From: Branchiostoma belcheri
Lineage: Eukaryota > Chordata > Leptocardii > Amphioxiformes > Branchiostomatidae
Direction of reading: 5' to 3'
DNA length: 64,000 nt
NCBI RefSeq assembly: GCF_001625305.1
Contig: NW_017804242.1
Location: 1,953,235 to 2,017,234 of the forward strand
The number at the start of each line of letters is the position of its first letter. The stretch's first letter is position 1. Below are positions 1 to 22,226 of the stretch, piece after piece. A model generated the notes under the pieces. That model saw nothing but the letters and a program-made list of their open reading frames with translations, had not been told where the DNA came from and did no database searches. A program made the translations under genes and the position numbers.

Positions 1-27
1 TCGTTTTTCCACGGGTTTTTACTCACT

Positions 28-10304
<10,277 letters not shown>

Positions 10305-11480
10305 TGGATTTACATGTTCCCTTGCTGCGGGTACACCAGGATACCTCACGAACATTCCAAGTGCCAAACTTCAACATTGTCAAGGTGCTAAGTTTTCCTG
10401 CCGAGTCTGAAATGTTACATGCTTGTATTACAAACTATGGTGCCGTCACCTTCGTCATAAGTTGACAGTTTTGATGTGATAGGGACCGTTGACAGGGATC
10501 TAAGGCAGCCTTTTCATTTGGAAGACTTTATGTATGACTTTTGCAATAATGCACTTATTACTTTCTGATCATATGATGAATGTGACCAAGCCCTTAGTTA
10601 AAGAGCTAGCAACAGCAGTCTGCGGTATTTAAACGTTTGTTGCGTTTTTGTTTCACACCACAAGACTTGTAATACTTCAGCAGACCAGCATATTTTCATT
10701 TGTTGCTGTGATGAACACATACTGTATGTCTTGTGCCGCAGCCATCGTGAAAACTAACAGAGCATACATTGCCATTTTGTTTTAGTATCCTTACAAGTTT
10801 CTCTGCAAGCATTCTTGAAAGTCAATATATCAGAGAAAGGAGACTGACTGAGCACCTATGTTTTAGGTTTGTTTTAACAAAGCCAACCTCCTTGCCAAGA
10901 ATGTACAACAATGCAATGTGTGTTGTTATACTCTATTTTTTGTCACAGGATGTATTTTTGTAATGTTTTTAGTTAACTTTACATAGAAGTAGATTGTGCT
11001 CTAGCCTTTAGTTTACAGAAATATGTGCCTGGAAAATACTTGTTTGAAATTGTACTGGTTCTCATTAATGACATACCTCAGAGACCATCCAGACTTACAG
11101 CACAAGTTACTGCAGCTGTATAAACTAGAACTGTACCTTGCTAGAAAGTGTTATCAGCATTGTACCTCATCTTCAGTTTCAAGGTACATGTTGTGGTAAC
11201 AGTATACCATAGCTCTATTCTAAGGTACTGTGCCAGTGGTAACCAAAACTGCAGTAAGCAGGTGATGGTGGAAAACCGAACCAGTAATATGTGTGTACCT
11301 GTGTTGATCTCAAGCACATGTATGGTACCTCTTGATGCGACTAAGCACTGGTACAATGGTTCTTAAAGCCACAATAGACCTCAGTAGTGTGACCAAACCC
11401 TTGCACATGTGCCTAACAACCGGTCCTATTTCTGTTCCTACTGAATACCAGATGAAATAAAGATATCATTCATGATTTTT
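10305..11480 (+). other. Probable 3' UTR of the DDX43-like gene
   Basis: About 1.15 kb of AT-rich sequence without a credible ORF follows the DDX43 stop codon and ends just after an AATAAA at 11456-11461. It lies before the opposing ESCO 3' end. The extent is inferred from the signal and not from transcript data. Confidence 0.6.
11456..11461 (+). terminator. Polyadenylation signal AATAAA, DDX43-like gene
   Basis: A canonical hexamer about 1.15 kb after the stop, and a good candidate 3' end. Cleavage would fall near 11480, about 100 bp from the presumed end of the convergent ESCO transcript. Confidence 0.6.
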
Positions 11481-11520
11481 GTATCATTCAGTCAGTACCT
11501 TCCAACCACTCTCCAAACAA

Positions 11521-11560
11521 GCCGGTATAACCGCCCTTCGGCGTAACACACCAGCTCTGG
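11521..11560 (+). repeat. Copy of the GCCGGTATAACCGCC-family repeat between DDX43 and ESCO
   Basis: Forty bases match the start of the copy at 18522. They lie between the convergent poly(A) signals of DDX43 and ESCO. Only the first half of the repeat is present. Confidence 0.7.
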
Positions 11561-11611
11561 TCAAGAATGAACTCGGACAGAGTCCGACAGACCATACTGC
11601 AGTTGTTCATG

Positions 11612-11617
11612 TTTATT
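11612..11617 (-). terminator. Polyadenylation signal (AATAAA on minus strand), ESCO
   Basis: TTTATT on the plus strand reads AATAAA on the minus strand, about 620 bp beyond the ESCO stop codon. The sequence between (11618-12238) has no other gene and is probably the ESCO 3' UTR. Other hexamers could be used. Confidence 0.5.
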
Positions 11618-12238
11618 TAGGATAAAATAACGTTCACACTACAGTCATTCCCACTGAAATGCCAAAATAACAAAGCATAAACCAATGAAAGGGATGCCTA
11701 CTTCTCTTCTTACATCTTTTTTTTTGGTTAGAAACAGCAATTTGGACATTTCAATGAGAGCAAGTCCACACTGCTGTATTACAATTTCATTGCTACTAAT
11801 GTTAGTGTCTATATACATCTATATGAAATAACATAAATCCTAATAATGCATTACACTGATAAGAAATGGCAACGCAACTATTACATGTTAATTATTTCAA
11901 AGTTGCACAATGTGCCTTTCAGTGATCTGAACACTGAATTTCGATTGATCATCAATTCCTTGAATTAAGTATTGGGCGACTAATGTCAATTTCTGGACCA
12001 TTAATTAAAATTTTTCAACCTAAATATATGCAATTCTACCTTTAAAAACCATTACAGTGGTGCAATGTACAATTTTTATCAAGAGCTGGAAAGTACGAGT
12101 AAAGGTGGTTGACAAGAGAATCTGTGTCCGAACCATCACTAAGGTGTAGATGATGGTGACTTCAGAGTCATAAACAAAGTGTCTGGCCCCAGATGGTATT
12201 CTCCCTGTTCTATAAGTAGTACATACTAGTACAAAGTA

Positions 12239-15200
12239 CTACTTGTAGCACAGGAAAGCTGCCGTTCCACAGTAACTTTCCGCAAACTTCCGGCCATCCG
12301 GTGTGGGGTCGGAGAATGCCACATCATCCTTGGACAGAATGCAGCCAAACGCAAAGTGGGACCTGTGAGAAAGAACACAAATATGTGTTTCATTGAGCAT
12401 TTTGCAGCTAATTAATTTTAGAACCCCCAATTTTTTTGTTGTTGTTGCAAATCAGAAAAAAATGGACAGGGCGATTCGAGAAGCAGCAAATTAAATTGGT
12501 GTGGCCTAAGGTACCTTAGTGTGTCCACCAGTCTGCTTGCGACTTTCCTCTTCCTCCACAGGCGGAACGTCCAGACCCGGCTGATCCCGCAGACCGCAGC
12601 GACCGGCCTGGTGTCACAGCACCACGCACGCGCGGGGGAGGGGGGCAGCGGGCTGGGCTGGCTGTCACTGGGCAGGACTCGGTATGCCTAGAGGAACATG
12701 GCAGAGGGGGGCATTAACCCAAGAGGCAGCCATAATGTTTTGTAAGACAAAACTTACCATCAGTCCATAATTGTCCACATATATAGCAACAAATTTTTCT
12801 TGCTCTACTACATGTACATTCAATTCTCTTTTATTCATTCAACTTCAAGAGTTTTAAGGAATACAAGCCATCAAAACCAAGGTTCACCAGCATCTACTGG
12901 TACAGTCATCTATACCTCCCAACAAATTAGCTTGGTGCCAAGAACTGGTCTCTTAGCCTAAAGCGAGTAAACCTGTTGAAAAAATATAAAAGCTCTCCAT
13001 ACCTTTGAGATTTCCTCTGCAATCACACATCCCACCACTCTCTTGTCATTGGAAATAAACAGCAGCGTCTAAAAACAACATGTTTTAGATGTAAGACTTT
13101 TGAAAAGCCACCCAGTTTATTTATGATAGAATCTGATTACATCATAGAATATTAATGATGATACCCGGCTATAGAATATTTAAAAAATGCCAGTTTTAGA
13201 TCATAAAATCAAATCAATAGTAAGTGTAACTCCTGACTGAGGCACAAGTGTCACTATATACAAACTGATGAAGTTCTTTGTGCTTACCTTACAGTTGGAG
13301 CGGGTTGTTGAGTAACCTTTGATAAAACCCAACTCATTATCAACCAGCACTCGCACCTCTTCAGCCTGTACAAAAGATACACACAAAAATATTGATGACA
13401 AGTAATACCGGTACAACTCCCACATGTTAGATGACAGTTGACATCCCAGAGTTTACACCCTACAAGAAACACAGGTTTACACAAACTGCAGGTTATACTG
13501 TCATGGGGAAGATTGAGGACAGGTCCAACAGGGGTAAAAGGGGGAAACAGTTAGTACACCCATAACACTACACATGTTACTGATTGACATACCTTCTTGA
13601 TAGCATACTTGGGGTCGTCTGGCAAGACCATGATGATGCGTCCATCGTGAAATGTGGCTAAAACATGCTCCTTCTTCCAACCCTACAGACAAGGACAAAA
13701 GTTGGCTCAATTGTAAGAAACGGCAGACATTTCACAATCAAGCCTTACATAACATTACAAGAAGATATGACAAATATCATGGCCTTTTAAGAGACCTTTG
13801 TTCATACCGAGGTAAAGGCAAAATAGCAGGTAAAATATTTTCCTTTTTCCACAACGTTAAACGGGCACAATGTTTATAAACTTTGGCACACAGTAGAAAC
13901 TGCTTGGTTACAAACTATTGGCCAAGGCAGCAGGCAAATGGTATAAAATATTCTCTATGCTATCAAACACAATTACATTGAAGTTGTGTGTGGTTGATCT
14001 GTCCTCACCTCAAACCTGACAGAGTTGAGGAACTTGTGGTGATATTTCTGGTGAGCTGCTTCATCATCAGCGTGTCCCACGGTGTACAACATCCCACAGG
14101 TCTCACACACGATCGCACCGATCTTCTTCTGTCCAGCGTCCTGCAGGGAGGGAGGATTGACATAACAGATGACTATAACCTTTTCAAGATGTCAATGCTG
14201 AGACCAGACTGCAAGCCACTCACACCAGGACAGTGGCAAAAGAGCTGGAGAATTCCAGCCACACATGGGACAGTATCCAGAGAGCTGCCCTTTACAGAAG
14301 GAAGTGAACAGTTTTCATTGCTACCCTACATGCCAGGACTGGCATTAAGGACAATAATAAAGTAATTAAGTGATAAACTTCCCACACCCTGTCCCCTGTA
14401 CTTACAATGATAAGTTGCTCCATGCCCTGTGGCTCCTTTGATTTCTTGGGCAGTTTCAGTTTCCCGGTAATCCGTGGACTGGAGCGTGGGGAACTGAAAA
14501 GGGGAAACAATCATTATCATCGTCATCTGGTCATGACAGTTTCACAGATACAGAAATAACTCTTTGAAACATTTTCCTTAGAATCTAATCACTACACTTA
14601 CTCATTAGATTAGATTATGTGTATACTGCTGCAGTAGTCTCTGACATGAGTAGGCAGCAGTCAGCTGGACTTTACGTTGCACCTCCAGGCGGCCCTATCC
14701 GGTGGGTTTACACTTTGTAGGGCGTGCCCCTGTAGCCCCAAATAATAACTTCATACAACAGAATGAAGGATCCGTGGGGTCATGTGGCGCAACGGCAGCG
14801 TGCGCGACTCGGAATCAAGAGGTCCCGGGGTCGAGTCCTGACATGCCACTGATCTTGTGCCCTTGGGAAAGTATTGTCTGTCTAGTATTCGTTTCTATGT
14901 GTGGGACACAACACCAGCAACAGCTGCCTCTGTTCCACGTGTATTGCATTGTTGCAATTTCAATGAATAAAAAATAAAATAAAACAAAACAAAATGAATT
15001 GCCTAACAAACCACTGGCTGTTAGTAGTAATTTCAATTCACCTTTTGTTGAAGAGGCGGGACCTCGGCCTTGGAGATGAGGAAAAGATGGGCCAGCACTT
15101 CTTCAGCCGCTTGGCTTCGGGTTCACCTGGGAAACGACATACACAATCGCCTACAGGTGAGAATAATAGAAGAGGATTCAGATGTCATTGCAAAAGGTAA

Positions 15201-17605
15201 TGACATATCATCCATAAGCTTGCATATTGGAAGGTTGAAGTAGCATCATTATTCAAACCTTCTTGGTACTGATTGATCTAAACAGGTTTCTTGCATGACA
15301 ACTAAACAACACACAAATTTTGCACATACAAATGTATTTGAACAGAATGTATGTCATTGGTCATTAAGATTGTAACTGTTTGAACATCAATCAACTCTAA
15401 AGCTTACCTGATTGGTCCTCCATGACCTCTGACCCACATCCAGAATCTGAACTTGACTTTGATGGCGACACCTCTTCCCCTGCTCTAAAATCTACCTCAG
15501 TCACTGCCGTACTCATGTGGGTCCCATCTTTCTCTGCACTGCCTCCTGAATTGTACCCGGGAAACAGGTCCTCTGATCCACACACAGAGTTGTCCATGTC
15601 TGCGTCATTCCAATCATTTGATGCAACGTCCTCGTCTTCGTTGCTTTCGGGAGCGTTGGCAAGTTCCTCAAATGCCATCAGCAATTCATCCTGCTCAGAC
15701 CTTCCGGTCACTTCTGAAACAGTTCCAGCCGATCTTTTTGATTCTTTACCAGAGGTTTTCCCCTTGGGACTCTTTTTTAGAAAGGCGTGCAGGGTAGCTT
15801 GCTTGGTCTGCCGTTGTGTTGGGGAGGATTTAGGTGACACCTGCTGTGGAGCCTTCGCTCTCTGTGGGCTGCTAACCATGCTAGCAGCTTTCTGGTCATC
15901 CCTCTGTGACTCCACAGTGGTGGCATCATCAACTGGTAGGGCAGGGCCGATGGCATCAGCGCTTGCCAAACTCCCAGTGTCATCTCTTTCCTGGTTGTCA
16001 TTGTCACTGAAGAGGGACGGGGTTTCTGTGAGCGTGTACACAGTCTCATCTACACTGCATGGTGGGGTCCGCGGAGCGGATTTGGTAACCCCTGTAGTTT
16101 GTGCTTTCTCTAAGCTTGAGGATGTCTTCTTCAGCTGTGGTGTTGTGGCTTTCCTTGGACTCTGTCTTACGGAAGTTAAGCTTGGGCTGGAAGATTTTCT
16201 TGGGCTCTTTCTGAGAGGTGCTTTCTGTCTCACCCTGATAGTCTTGGTCTTCACAGGTATGGTGATGATGTATTTCCTTGGGCCAACTGGGGCAGCAGGA
16301 GGAGAAACAGTTTTTTCGCCGTTCGGCCTTTCTGCCGAGGTTTCTCGCGACCGCTGCGCTCGCTTCTCCTCGATCTCCCGAAGGTACTTCCTCTCCAAAG
16401 GACCAATGTAAGGCCGCTTCTGATTGGCTGACGACTTGTTGTAGAAGGATTGCGCCGTGTGCTGGGACACTTCACTGGATTTCTCTATGCTGCTGTGGGG
16501 AATGCAATCACACAAACTGTAGTGAGTATAACTAACTTATAACATACTAAACATGTTTAACATTGATGTACTAAGGTGACAAAAAAAAAAACATTGGAAA
16601 CATTCAGTTGTCTCTCTATTTGCTCCATTGACTGTTAGTGTTCCCACTTTTAAGAAATAATGCTTTCGTGGCAATGGTTTATGGCAACAGTTTTTAGCAT
16701 GATCCATACTAATACTTCCTAAATTCTGACTCAGAGTAGAGCAGGTAAAATTCGTCTGGTGCACGTAATTTTCACAATGTTATCTACACCAGTGCTGAGA
16801 AGCAGAAAAAAGTATTTCAAGCCCGTGTATCACTCTGATTGAACATTACCTGTCCACAGTGTCAAGTTTCCTTTTCTGTGTGGTTGGTGTTCGTCTGCCA
16901 CGTGGGGACCTGTGGAGAGAAATTGGCAAGTATTTATGTAACTTCATTTGTGAACCTGCTTTACTGAGGTCAAGGATTGAATCACTTCAAGCACACTATG
17001 CCGTATGCTCAAAGTCAAGAACTGGAATTATCAATTGTAAGGTTTGGTGTTCAATAACAGAAGGGCGTACCGGTATATTTTGTAATTCCATTTCCAATAA
17101 TACTTATTATGGTTCAAAATTATGTAACCTGGAACTGTTGCAATTCAATGTCATCATCATGATGGCACAACACTTTTGACACAAAAATGTGCCCCTCCCC
17201 CTCATCATTGATTTCAACTACAAGTACAAATCAGAGTTAAATTTAGAGCAAGCTTATTCCATTTATTGCATGCCACAGGTCGTCTACGACACAACGCATT
17301 ATATTATTCAGTTTTTGTTAACTTATTTTACGAGGGATAACCTGCAACCAAGGACATTATACAACATATCGGATACTGCCGTTGTGCTCAGTGATCGAGC
17401 TACGATGTACAACATGACAGGAGCGAGACTATCTTTCCAATATATCGTGCTAGATATCACACACGTTAATATAAACTCCCCATGTACATTCCTGGATACT
17501 TAGCACATACATAGGCGCAATTTAAGACCCGATCTCTACTTGTGCGCCACAAAATTCCCGATTTTCGCGAGCTTACCTCCGTTTCCCGCTTTCAAATCCC
17601 GCCAT
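12239..17605 (-). CDS. ESCO2: ESCO1/2-type N-acetyltransferase establishing sister-chromatid cohesion (11 exons)
   Basis: Homologue of Eco1/ESCO, the acetyl-CoA-dependent enzyme that acetylates SMC3 lysines in cohesin during S phase. Exons in transcript order: 17605-17577, 16909-16850, 16492-15408, 15126-15042, 14493-14406, 14140-14009, 13682-13593, 13365-13288, 13068-13003, 12687-12515, 12362-12239. The total is 2010 nt, 669 aa. Residues 1 to about 400 are disordered, basic and Ser/Pro-rich, with several S-P-R-K motifs and a PIP-box-like QATLHAFL near residue 261. A CCHH zinc finger (CETCGML...HQKYH) sits at about 461-483. The acetyltransferase domain runs to the end, with CGISRVW, the basic acetyl-CoA loop [15 protein letters not shown] and the ESCO signature [16 protein letters not shown]. 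One gene probably represents the pre-duplication ESCO1/ESCO2 ancestor; the neighbour CCDC25 matches the human ESCO2 locus. Confidence 0.94.
14774..14993 (+). mobile_element. tRNA-derived SINE
   Basis: Starts with a tRNA-like head: GTGGGGTCATGTGGCGCAAC as A-box region and GGTCGAGTCCTGACATGCCA as B-box region. It continues with GATCTTGTGCCCTTGGGAAA and ends in an A-rich tail with AATAAAAAATAAAATAAAAC. The same body is found at 59898-60144. It lies in an ESCO intron. The tail plus body argues for a retroposed SINE and against a functional tRNA. Confidence 0.8.
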
Positions 17606-17886
17606 CTTGTCTCGTTTTTCGCGGGAAAAATAATTTGATCCAGACGTATTCCCAGAATATTTTTAAGAAATTATATCCTATCAACAATGTACCTGTTTTA
17701 AATATTTCAGATAAAATAGCATTATATGAAAGTTAATTCGAGCTTTTTAAATGTTTTTTCTCCTTTTTGCAGACGAGGAAAAATTGACCTTTGACCTCCG
17801 CTGAGCAAGAGACTTCCGGTTTCAGACGGTGTCGTCAACTTCGTCTTAGTTTTTCGTCAGTTTAGGACTGTTTAGAAATCTTCAAG
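17606..17886. promoter_or_regulatory. Head-to-head ESCO / CCDC25 bidirectional promoter
   Basis: Only 281 bp separate the two start codons, so both 5' UTRs and both promoters must share this interval. It holds a palindromic TTTTTCGCGGGAAAAA at 17615-17630, which resembles an E2F site and lies 10-25 bp upstream of the ESCO ATG. No TATA box is evident. E2F control would suit an S-phase gene. Regulation is inferred from the motif and spacing only. Confidence 0.75.
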
Positions 17887-20800
17887 ATGGTCTTCTACTT
17901 TCTGAGTAACGGTAAGACTGAGGCGTCTATAACTACACTTTGTGTTTGAAGAAAACAGCTGTGTTTTGGAGATACATTTAATTTTTGTGTGTAGACATAA
18001 CGTACAACATGTGGAGATGTAGTACTCTCCAAGCAGAGGTTGTGGGGGAATGATCGTTACATTTAATTATATATGGCCGTTTTTTTGTCCTGACCCCACC
18101 AACCGTCGGTGGCCGCGGAGCTTCTCTGGCTAATGGATACTGCCTGGCCAATTTGATACTGTCTTTTTGCCACCGAGAGGGATCTGCTTGGAGATTACTT
18201 AGAGATGTAGATAATATTTTACAGCCCCCCTCCCCCCAAGATCCTTGCAAGTATTTCGCCCAGGTTGTCGACTTTGGCATTAGTTAATTTCAAGATTTTC
18301 AACTATTTCTCACAGTCTAGAAAATAGCTTTCAATTGTGGGATAATTTTTTTCTTTTTTTTTCAGTCGTTGACCCGCCCATGAAGATTTATATGGGATTG
18401 GACAAGTATGAAAGTAAGTTTATTATGATACTGTTATCAACATTGTCCAATAAACATTGGCTTACGAACACCCACTATGCTGATTAGAAAGTTGAATGAA
18501 CTTCTGTATCTGTATAGTTATAGCCGGTATAACCGCCCTTCGCCGTAACACACCAGCTTCGCAGGCACGCGGCGCGGCGGCAGCTAGCTGTATCACGCCG
18601 AACGTCACGGCGGCAGCTAGCTATATAACACCGAACTTGCTTAGTCCAAGTACACGGCATTTGAACACCAAGTTTGTTTTAGAATAATTTGTTACTAGTA
18701 ACATATTTATTCAAATGAGACAATCGATATTGTATAATTATATCACTGATTAATAAATATGTTGATTTAACTTTTTCAGATGAAGAGTTACTGAGATGGG
18801 GATGGCCAGAAGATGTTTGGTATGTCTTTTTATGTTGTTAGTTAGTGGTAGAATAGCCTGGATACCCAGGTTTACCCAGGCTAACATGTTGTGGGAGCCT
18901 GCAAGTAGGCCCTGGAAACAGCCTGGCATCCTGGCTAGTGGTAAAATTATCAACGAAGCATGGAAAAGTGATTATATTTAAATTTGACCACTGTTTGATC
19001 AATTTTCTTCTTCTTCTTCTAATACCCTCTAACCACCCCTAGACGGGGTAGGAGGGGGGGGGAGGAGCGGTACACGGTTATGGCAGGGCGGTTTCTACCC
19101 TGGCCTTAAAGGCCTCTACTGTCGGTGCCCTCACCACCGTGCGAGGAAAAAAAGAAAACCTAAAGCAGTCTTTATGTGCTGTAGATAACTGGAATTTATA
19201 ATCATATAACCATATAATCATATACATGTATATTCATTAACCATTTTACCATTGACTGCTCTCATTGTGATGAGATTGTAGTCATTCCTGTGTGTGCCAG
19301 CCTTGTAGATGTGTACTGAATGTATAACATTGCATTCCTGTTCCTCTCAGGTTTCATGTTGACAAGATGTCCTCCGCTCACGTCTACCTCAGGCTGCCGA
19401 AGGTGAGGTCAAATGTGGTTTCTTAGCAAGTGAATTGAAAGTGAAAGCACGGAGGTGAAAGTGATCTCAAACTACATTGTAGTAGTTTATCTCAATGACA
19501 TCAATGAACAGTTGAGCTAGCCTGGTCACCAAACCTATTATATCTCCCGAGGATTCGGGAGTGAGTTATAATAGGTTTGGTAACCAGGCTACAATTGAGC
19601 TACTCTTCCACTGGTCGTGCCAGAGAAGACAGATGCTATGTACAGTGCAATGTATTTACAGGTTCATTTTTGACAAGTGCATTGAATGAGGTTATTTTTA
19701 TTTCTTGTGTTGGCAGGGTGAGACAATAGAGTCCATACCAGCTGCAGTTTTAACAGACTGCGCTCAGCTGGTGAAGGCTAATAGCATTCAAGGTAGGTTA
19801 GGAAGATGTTTATGTATAATATGTGGCCAGCAGAGTAAGTCAATCAGACCCTGAGCATGATGTCCCTCGCGGGACCTTGGCTCAGTATTTATATAAGATG
19901 AGACAATTGCAAGTTCATCAGCAACACCAGTGCATCTGGTCTGTTTGCCAAGTGCCAGCTGCAGTAAAAACCTGTGTTGATGTTAGTAGTAACAGTATCA
20001 TACATTTTAACAGTAATCATGATTATTTAAGCTCCTTGGCTGATGTCACATTGTGCTAGCATTAAATTTCTATGTCAAAGGATTAGGATGTCATGATAAA
20101 GTTACATTTCTAGCAAATGACAAATACTTGTATCTGTCTACTGTTAGGTAATAAGGCAAACAACATCAGTGTGGTGTACACACCTTTCTGTAACCTGAAG
20201 AAGACGGCCAACATGGATGTGGGACAGGTTGGATTCCACAAGCAGAGAGAGGTGAGGGACACTGTTATGGTTTTCTTTTGTTTTTCATTGACTTAGGCCA
20301 AAAAAATAGCCTCCCCTTGTGGGCTTGTGCATCAACTTTCACGGCCTGCTTAGATCACATCTTCTAGTATGCACTTATCATAAGACACTTATCATTTCCT
20401 GACACATGGTGGAAGGTTAACCAGTTGAAAGTTTGTGACCTTGGACTTGTTGTAACCATATACGGCCTCCTCCGTTTCAGGTCAAGGTGATTGCAGTAGA
20501 GAAGAGACTAAACGAGATCGTCAATCGACTGAACAAGACGAAGCAGGAGAGCCAGCCAGACTTGAGAGCGGAGCGGGAGGAGCGCGATGCGGAAGAGCGA
20601 CAGGACGCCAAGAAGAAGATGAAGGAACAGAGGGACCAAGAGAAGGAGGAGGAGAGGAGAAGAAAAGAAGAGGAGGAAAAAAGGTGCTGTTTGCTCAAGA
20701 ACAGATAACACTACTAATCCACTAAGCTTGTTCATTATTTGACCTGTACAAAGCTGAAACTTTCAGAGGTGAAGATCTCTGACATGTGAACAGAGATGAC

Positions 20801-21205
20801 ATCTTTTCCAACAAAACATTTGAAAACTATAGACAGGATGTTATCTTAAAATATGTGAGCACAACCTCAAACGAGATGTTCTGTCAAAGTGCTTAAATCA
20901 TGACTCCTTAACCATCCCATGAGTTCTACCTATCCTAACCTGTCTCTCCTGTCTGTAGGAGCTACTCAAACTTGATGAGGGAGGAAAACATGACATCAAA
21001 CCAGGTAAGAAACAGACACACTAAACAGTTGCCACTTACAGGGGTATTAATTGACATAACCTTCTTCAAGCTAATGACAATTCAAAATCTTTATTGTATT
21101 TGCCATATAGATAATATAACATTTTGCTGCAGTACTTCCCAGAAGTGTAAAATCTCTGATTTCTTGTTGCAGAATGTTATGGATGATGAAGACGACTTCA
21201 TTTAA
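17887..21205 (+). CDS. CCDC25: CCDC25 (NFACT-R domain, coiled-coil protein), complete
   Basis: Nine exons: 17887-17911, 18366-18413, 18780-18819, 19351-19402, 19717-19792, 20148-20251, 20481-20683, 20959-21004, 21173-21205. The total is 627 nt, 208 aa, the same length as human CCDC25. The N-terminal NFACT-R (DUF814) region contains [49 protein letters not shown] and [19 protein letters not shown]. It is followed by a highly charged Glu/Lys/Arg coiled coil (about residues 120-185). The end is [15 protein letters not shown] plus an acidic DDEDDF tail. NFACT-R relatives act in ribosome quality control, and human CCDC25 has been reported as a membrane sensor of extracellular-trap DNA; neither role can be read from this sequence. 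The gene is divergent from ESCO and convergent with the mucin-like gene. Confidence 0.96.
18512..18630 (+). repeat. GCCGGTATAACCGCC-family dispersed repeat, longest copy
   Basis: In CCDC25 intron 2. A TATCTGTATA-like leader is followed by GCCGGTATAACCGCCCTTCG, GTAACACACCAGCTTCGCAG and a GC-rich GGCGCGGCGGCAGCTAGCT block. The same string occurs at 11521-11560 (+), 50111-50200 (-), 52231-52284 (+, shorter) and, for its second half, 53598-53640. No flanking duplication could be defined. Confidence 0.75.
18854..18937. mobile_element. Degenerate foldback element, 9-bp TSD
   Basis: An 84-bp segment in CCDC25 intron 3 that starts TAGCCTGGATACCCAGG and ends CCTGGCATCCTGGCTA. Its arms are imperfect. 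It is flanked by GTGGTAGAA (18845-18853) and GTGGTAAAA (18938-18946), a 9-bp duplication with one change. The termini match the foldbacks at 9862, 19518 and 60378. Confidence 0.65.
19518..19591. mobile_element. Foldback palindrome, 9-bp TSD
   Basis: A 74-bp near-perfect palindrome in CCDC25 intron 4, starting TAGCCTGGTCACCAAACC and ending GGTTTGGTAACCAGGCTA with a short loop. The flanks are CAGTTGAGC (19509-19517) and CAATTGAGC (19592-19600), a 9-bp duplication with one mismatch. Only the outer 8 bp are shared with the other family members. Confidence 0.8.
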
Positions 21206-21995
21206 AAAAGATATGTCCTTCAGTCTTGACAAGATGACCCAGAGTGCTCCTTCTGCGGTGTGACACCAAAGTAGCTAAATACACACCAGACGTCTGCTGC
21301 CCAGAGAGCTGCTGCAGTACCAGACTTGGTCACAAGGAGTGCAACAGGTGGTTGAACAATGGACTGTGAGCATGAAAGACTATGCTTGACAACATGGGAG
21401 TTGCTACGAATGTATTTGCAGCTTGGCCAACACGGCATATCATCCTGGTACCACTCCACTGGTATTTACTCACTTTACAAGGGAATGGGCAAGTTTCATG
21501 AACTGTTTTTACTTTGGCAGGTTTGGCTCAAAGGTTGGACATATCCTATATGAAGTTGCTATAATAGTAGATGCTCAGTCTATCTCAGATTAAAGCAAAA
21601 TGACAATGTTGGATTTTGGCGAAATAAACCAAGATTATTAAGATTTAGCCTTGCCCAGATAAAAAATCATTTGGAGAAAACAACAGGAAGCTTTTGCTTG
21701 CTTACCCCCATGTTGGCAACACAACAACCAAAGGACAGTGACTTTGTTAGGTATACAACAGCTATACATACAAACAAACCAGTGGATACAAATGAACTTG
21801 CAAGTATAAAGATGTCGGGAGATATTATTAAGTTATTAACATTAGCTATTTAAAGAATAGGCTAAGTTTAGTGTATGTAAAATCAGTCGAAAACATACAT
21901 TTGTTTTAAAGCAATTCTTGAATATGCATTTGTCCTTTCTTAGTATGTTACGTTGTTGAGAGGATAGCTTAGCTGAAATTCTCTTTTGTCAAAGT

Positions 21996-22001
21996 AATAA
22001 A
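21996..22001 (+). terminator. Polyadenylation signal AATAAA, CCDC25
   Basis: Hexamer about 790 bp after the CCDC25 stop. It is the last one before the opposing mucin-gene signal at 22221, so the intervening 21206-22001 is best read as 3' UTR. The region holds no other recognisable gene. Confidence 0.5.
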
Positions 22002-22220
22002 GTATTTCATATTGGTATGTAGAGGTATACACAAATGATAATTACGTTGTATATGCATCCGGGAAAATGGTGTATCATAACTTTTGGGGTCCATCTTATA
22101 AGGCTAAATCCAGTGATGGCAAATTCACATTGTCTTTAAAGTAATTTGAAGTGGTAATTTCTGACTGATACTGTACACATGACATACAAAGAACAGGACA
22201 CAGGAGTTTGCTGATTTTAG

Positions 22221-22226
22221 TTTATT
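22221..22226 (-). terminator. Polyadenylation signal (AATAAA on minus strand), mucin-like gene
   Basis: TTTATT on the plus strand, about 820 bp past the mucin stop codon at 23043-23045. It lies roughly 220 bp from the CCDC25 signal on the other strand, so the genes converge tightly. 22227-23042 holds no other gene and is the presumed 3' UTR. Confidence 0.5.

Noticed and set aside
14774..14850. Functional tRNA gene
   Set aside because: A and B boxes are present, but the same head plus a shared body and A-rich tail occurs at 59898 with an 11-bp target duplication, so it is a SINE.
15422..16411. 329-codon plus-strand ORF opposite ESCO
   Set aside because: It is the antisense shadow of the large ESCO exon 16492-15408. 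It has no domain, and the minus strand has correct splice sites and family matches on both sides.
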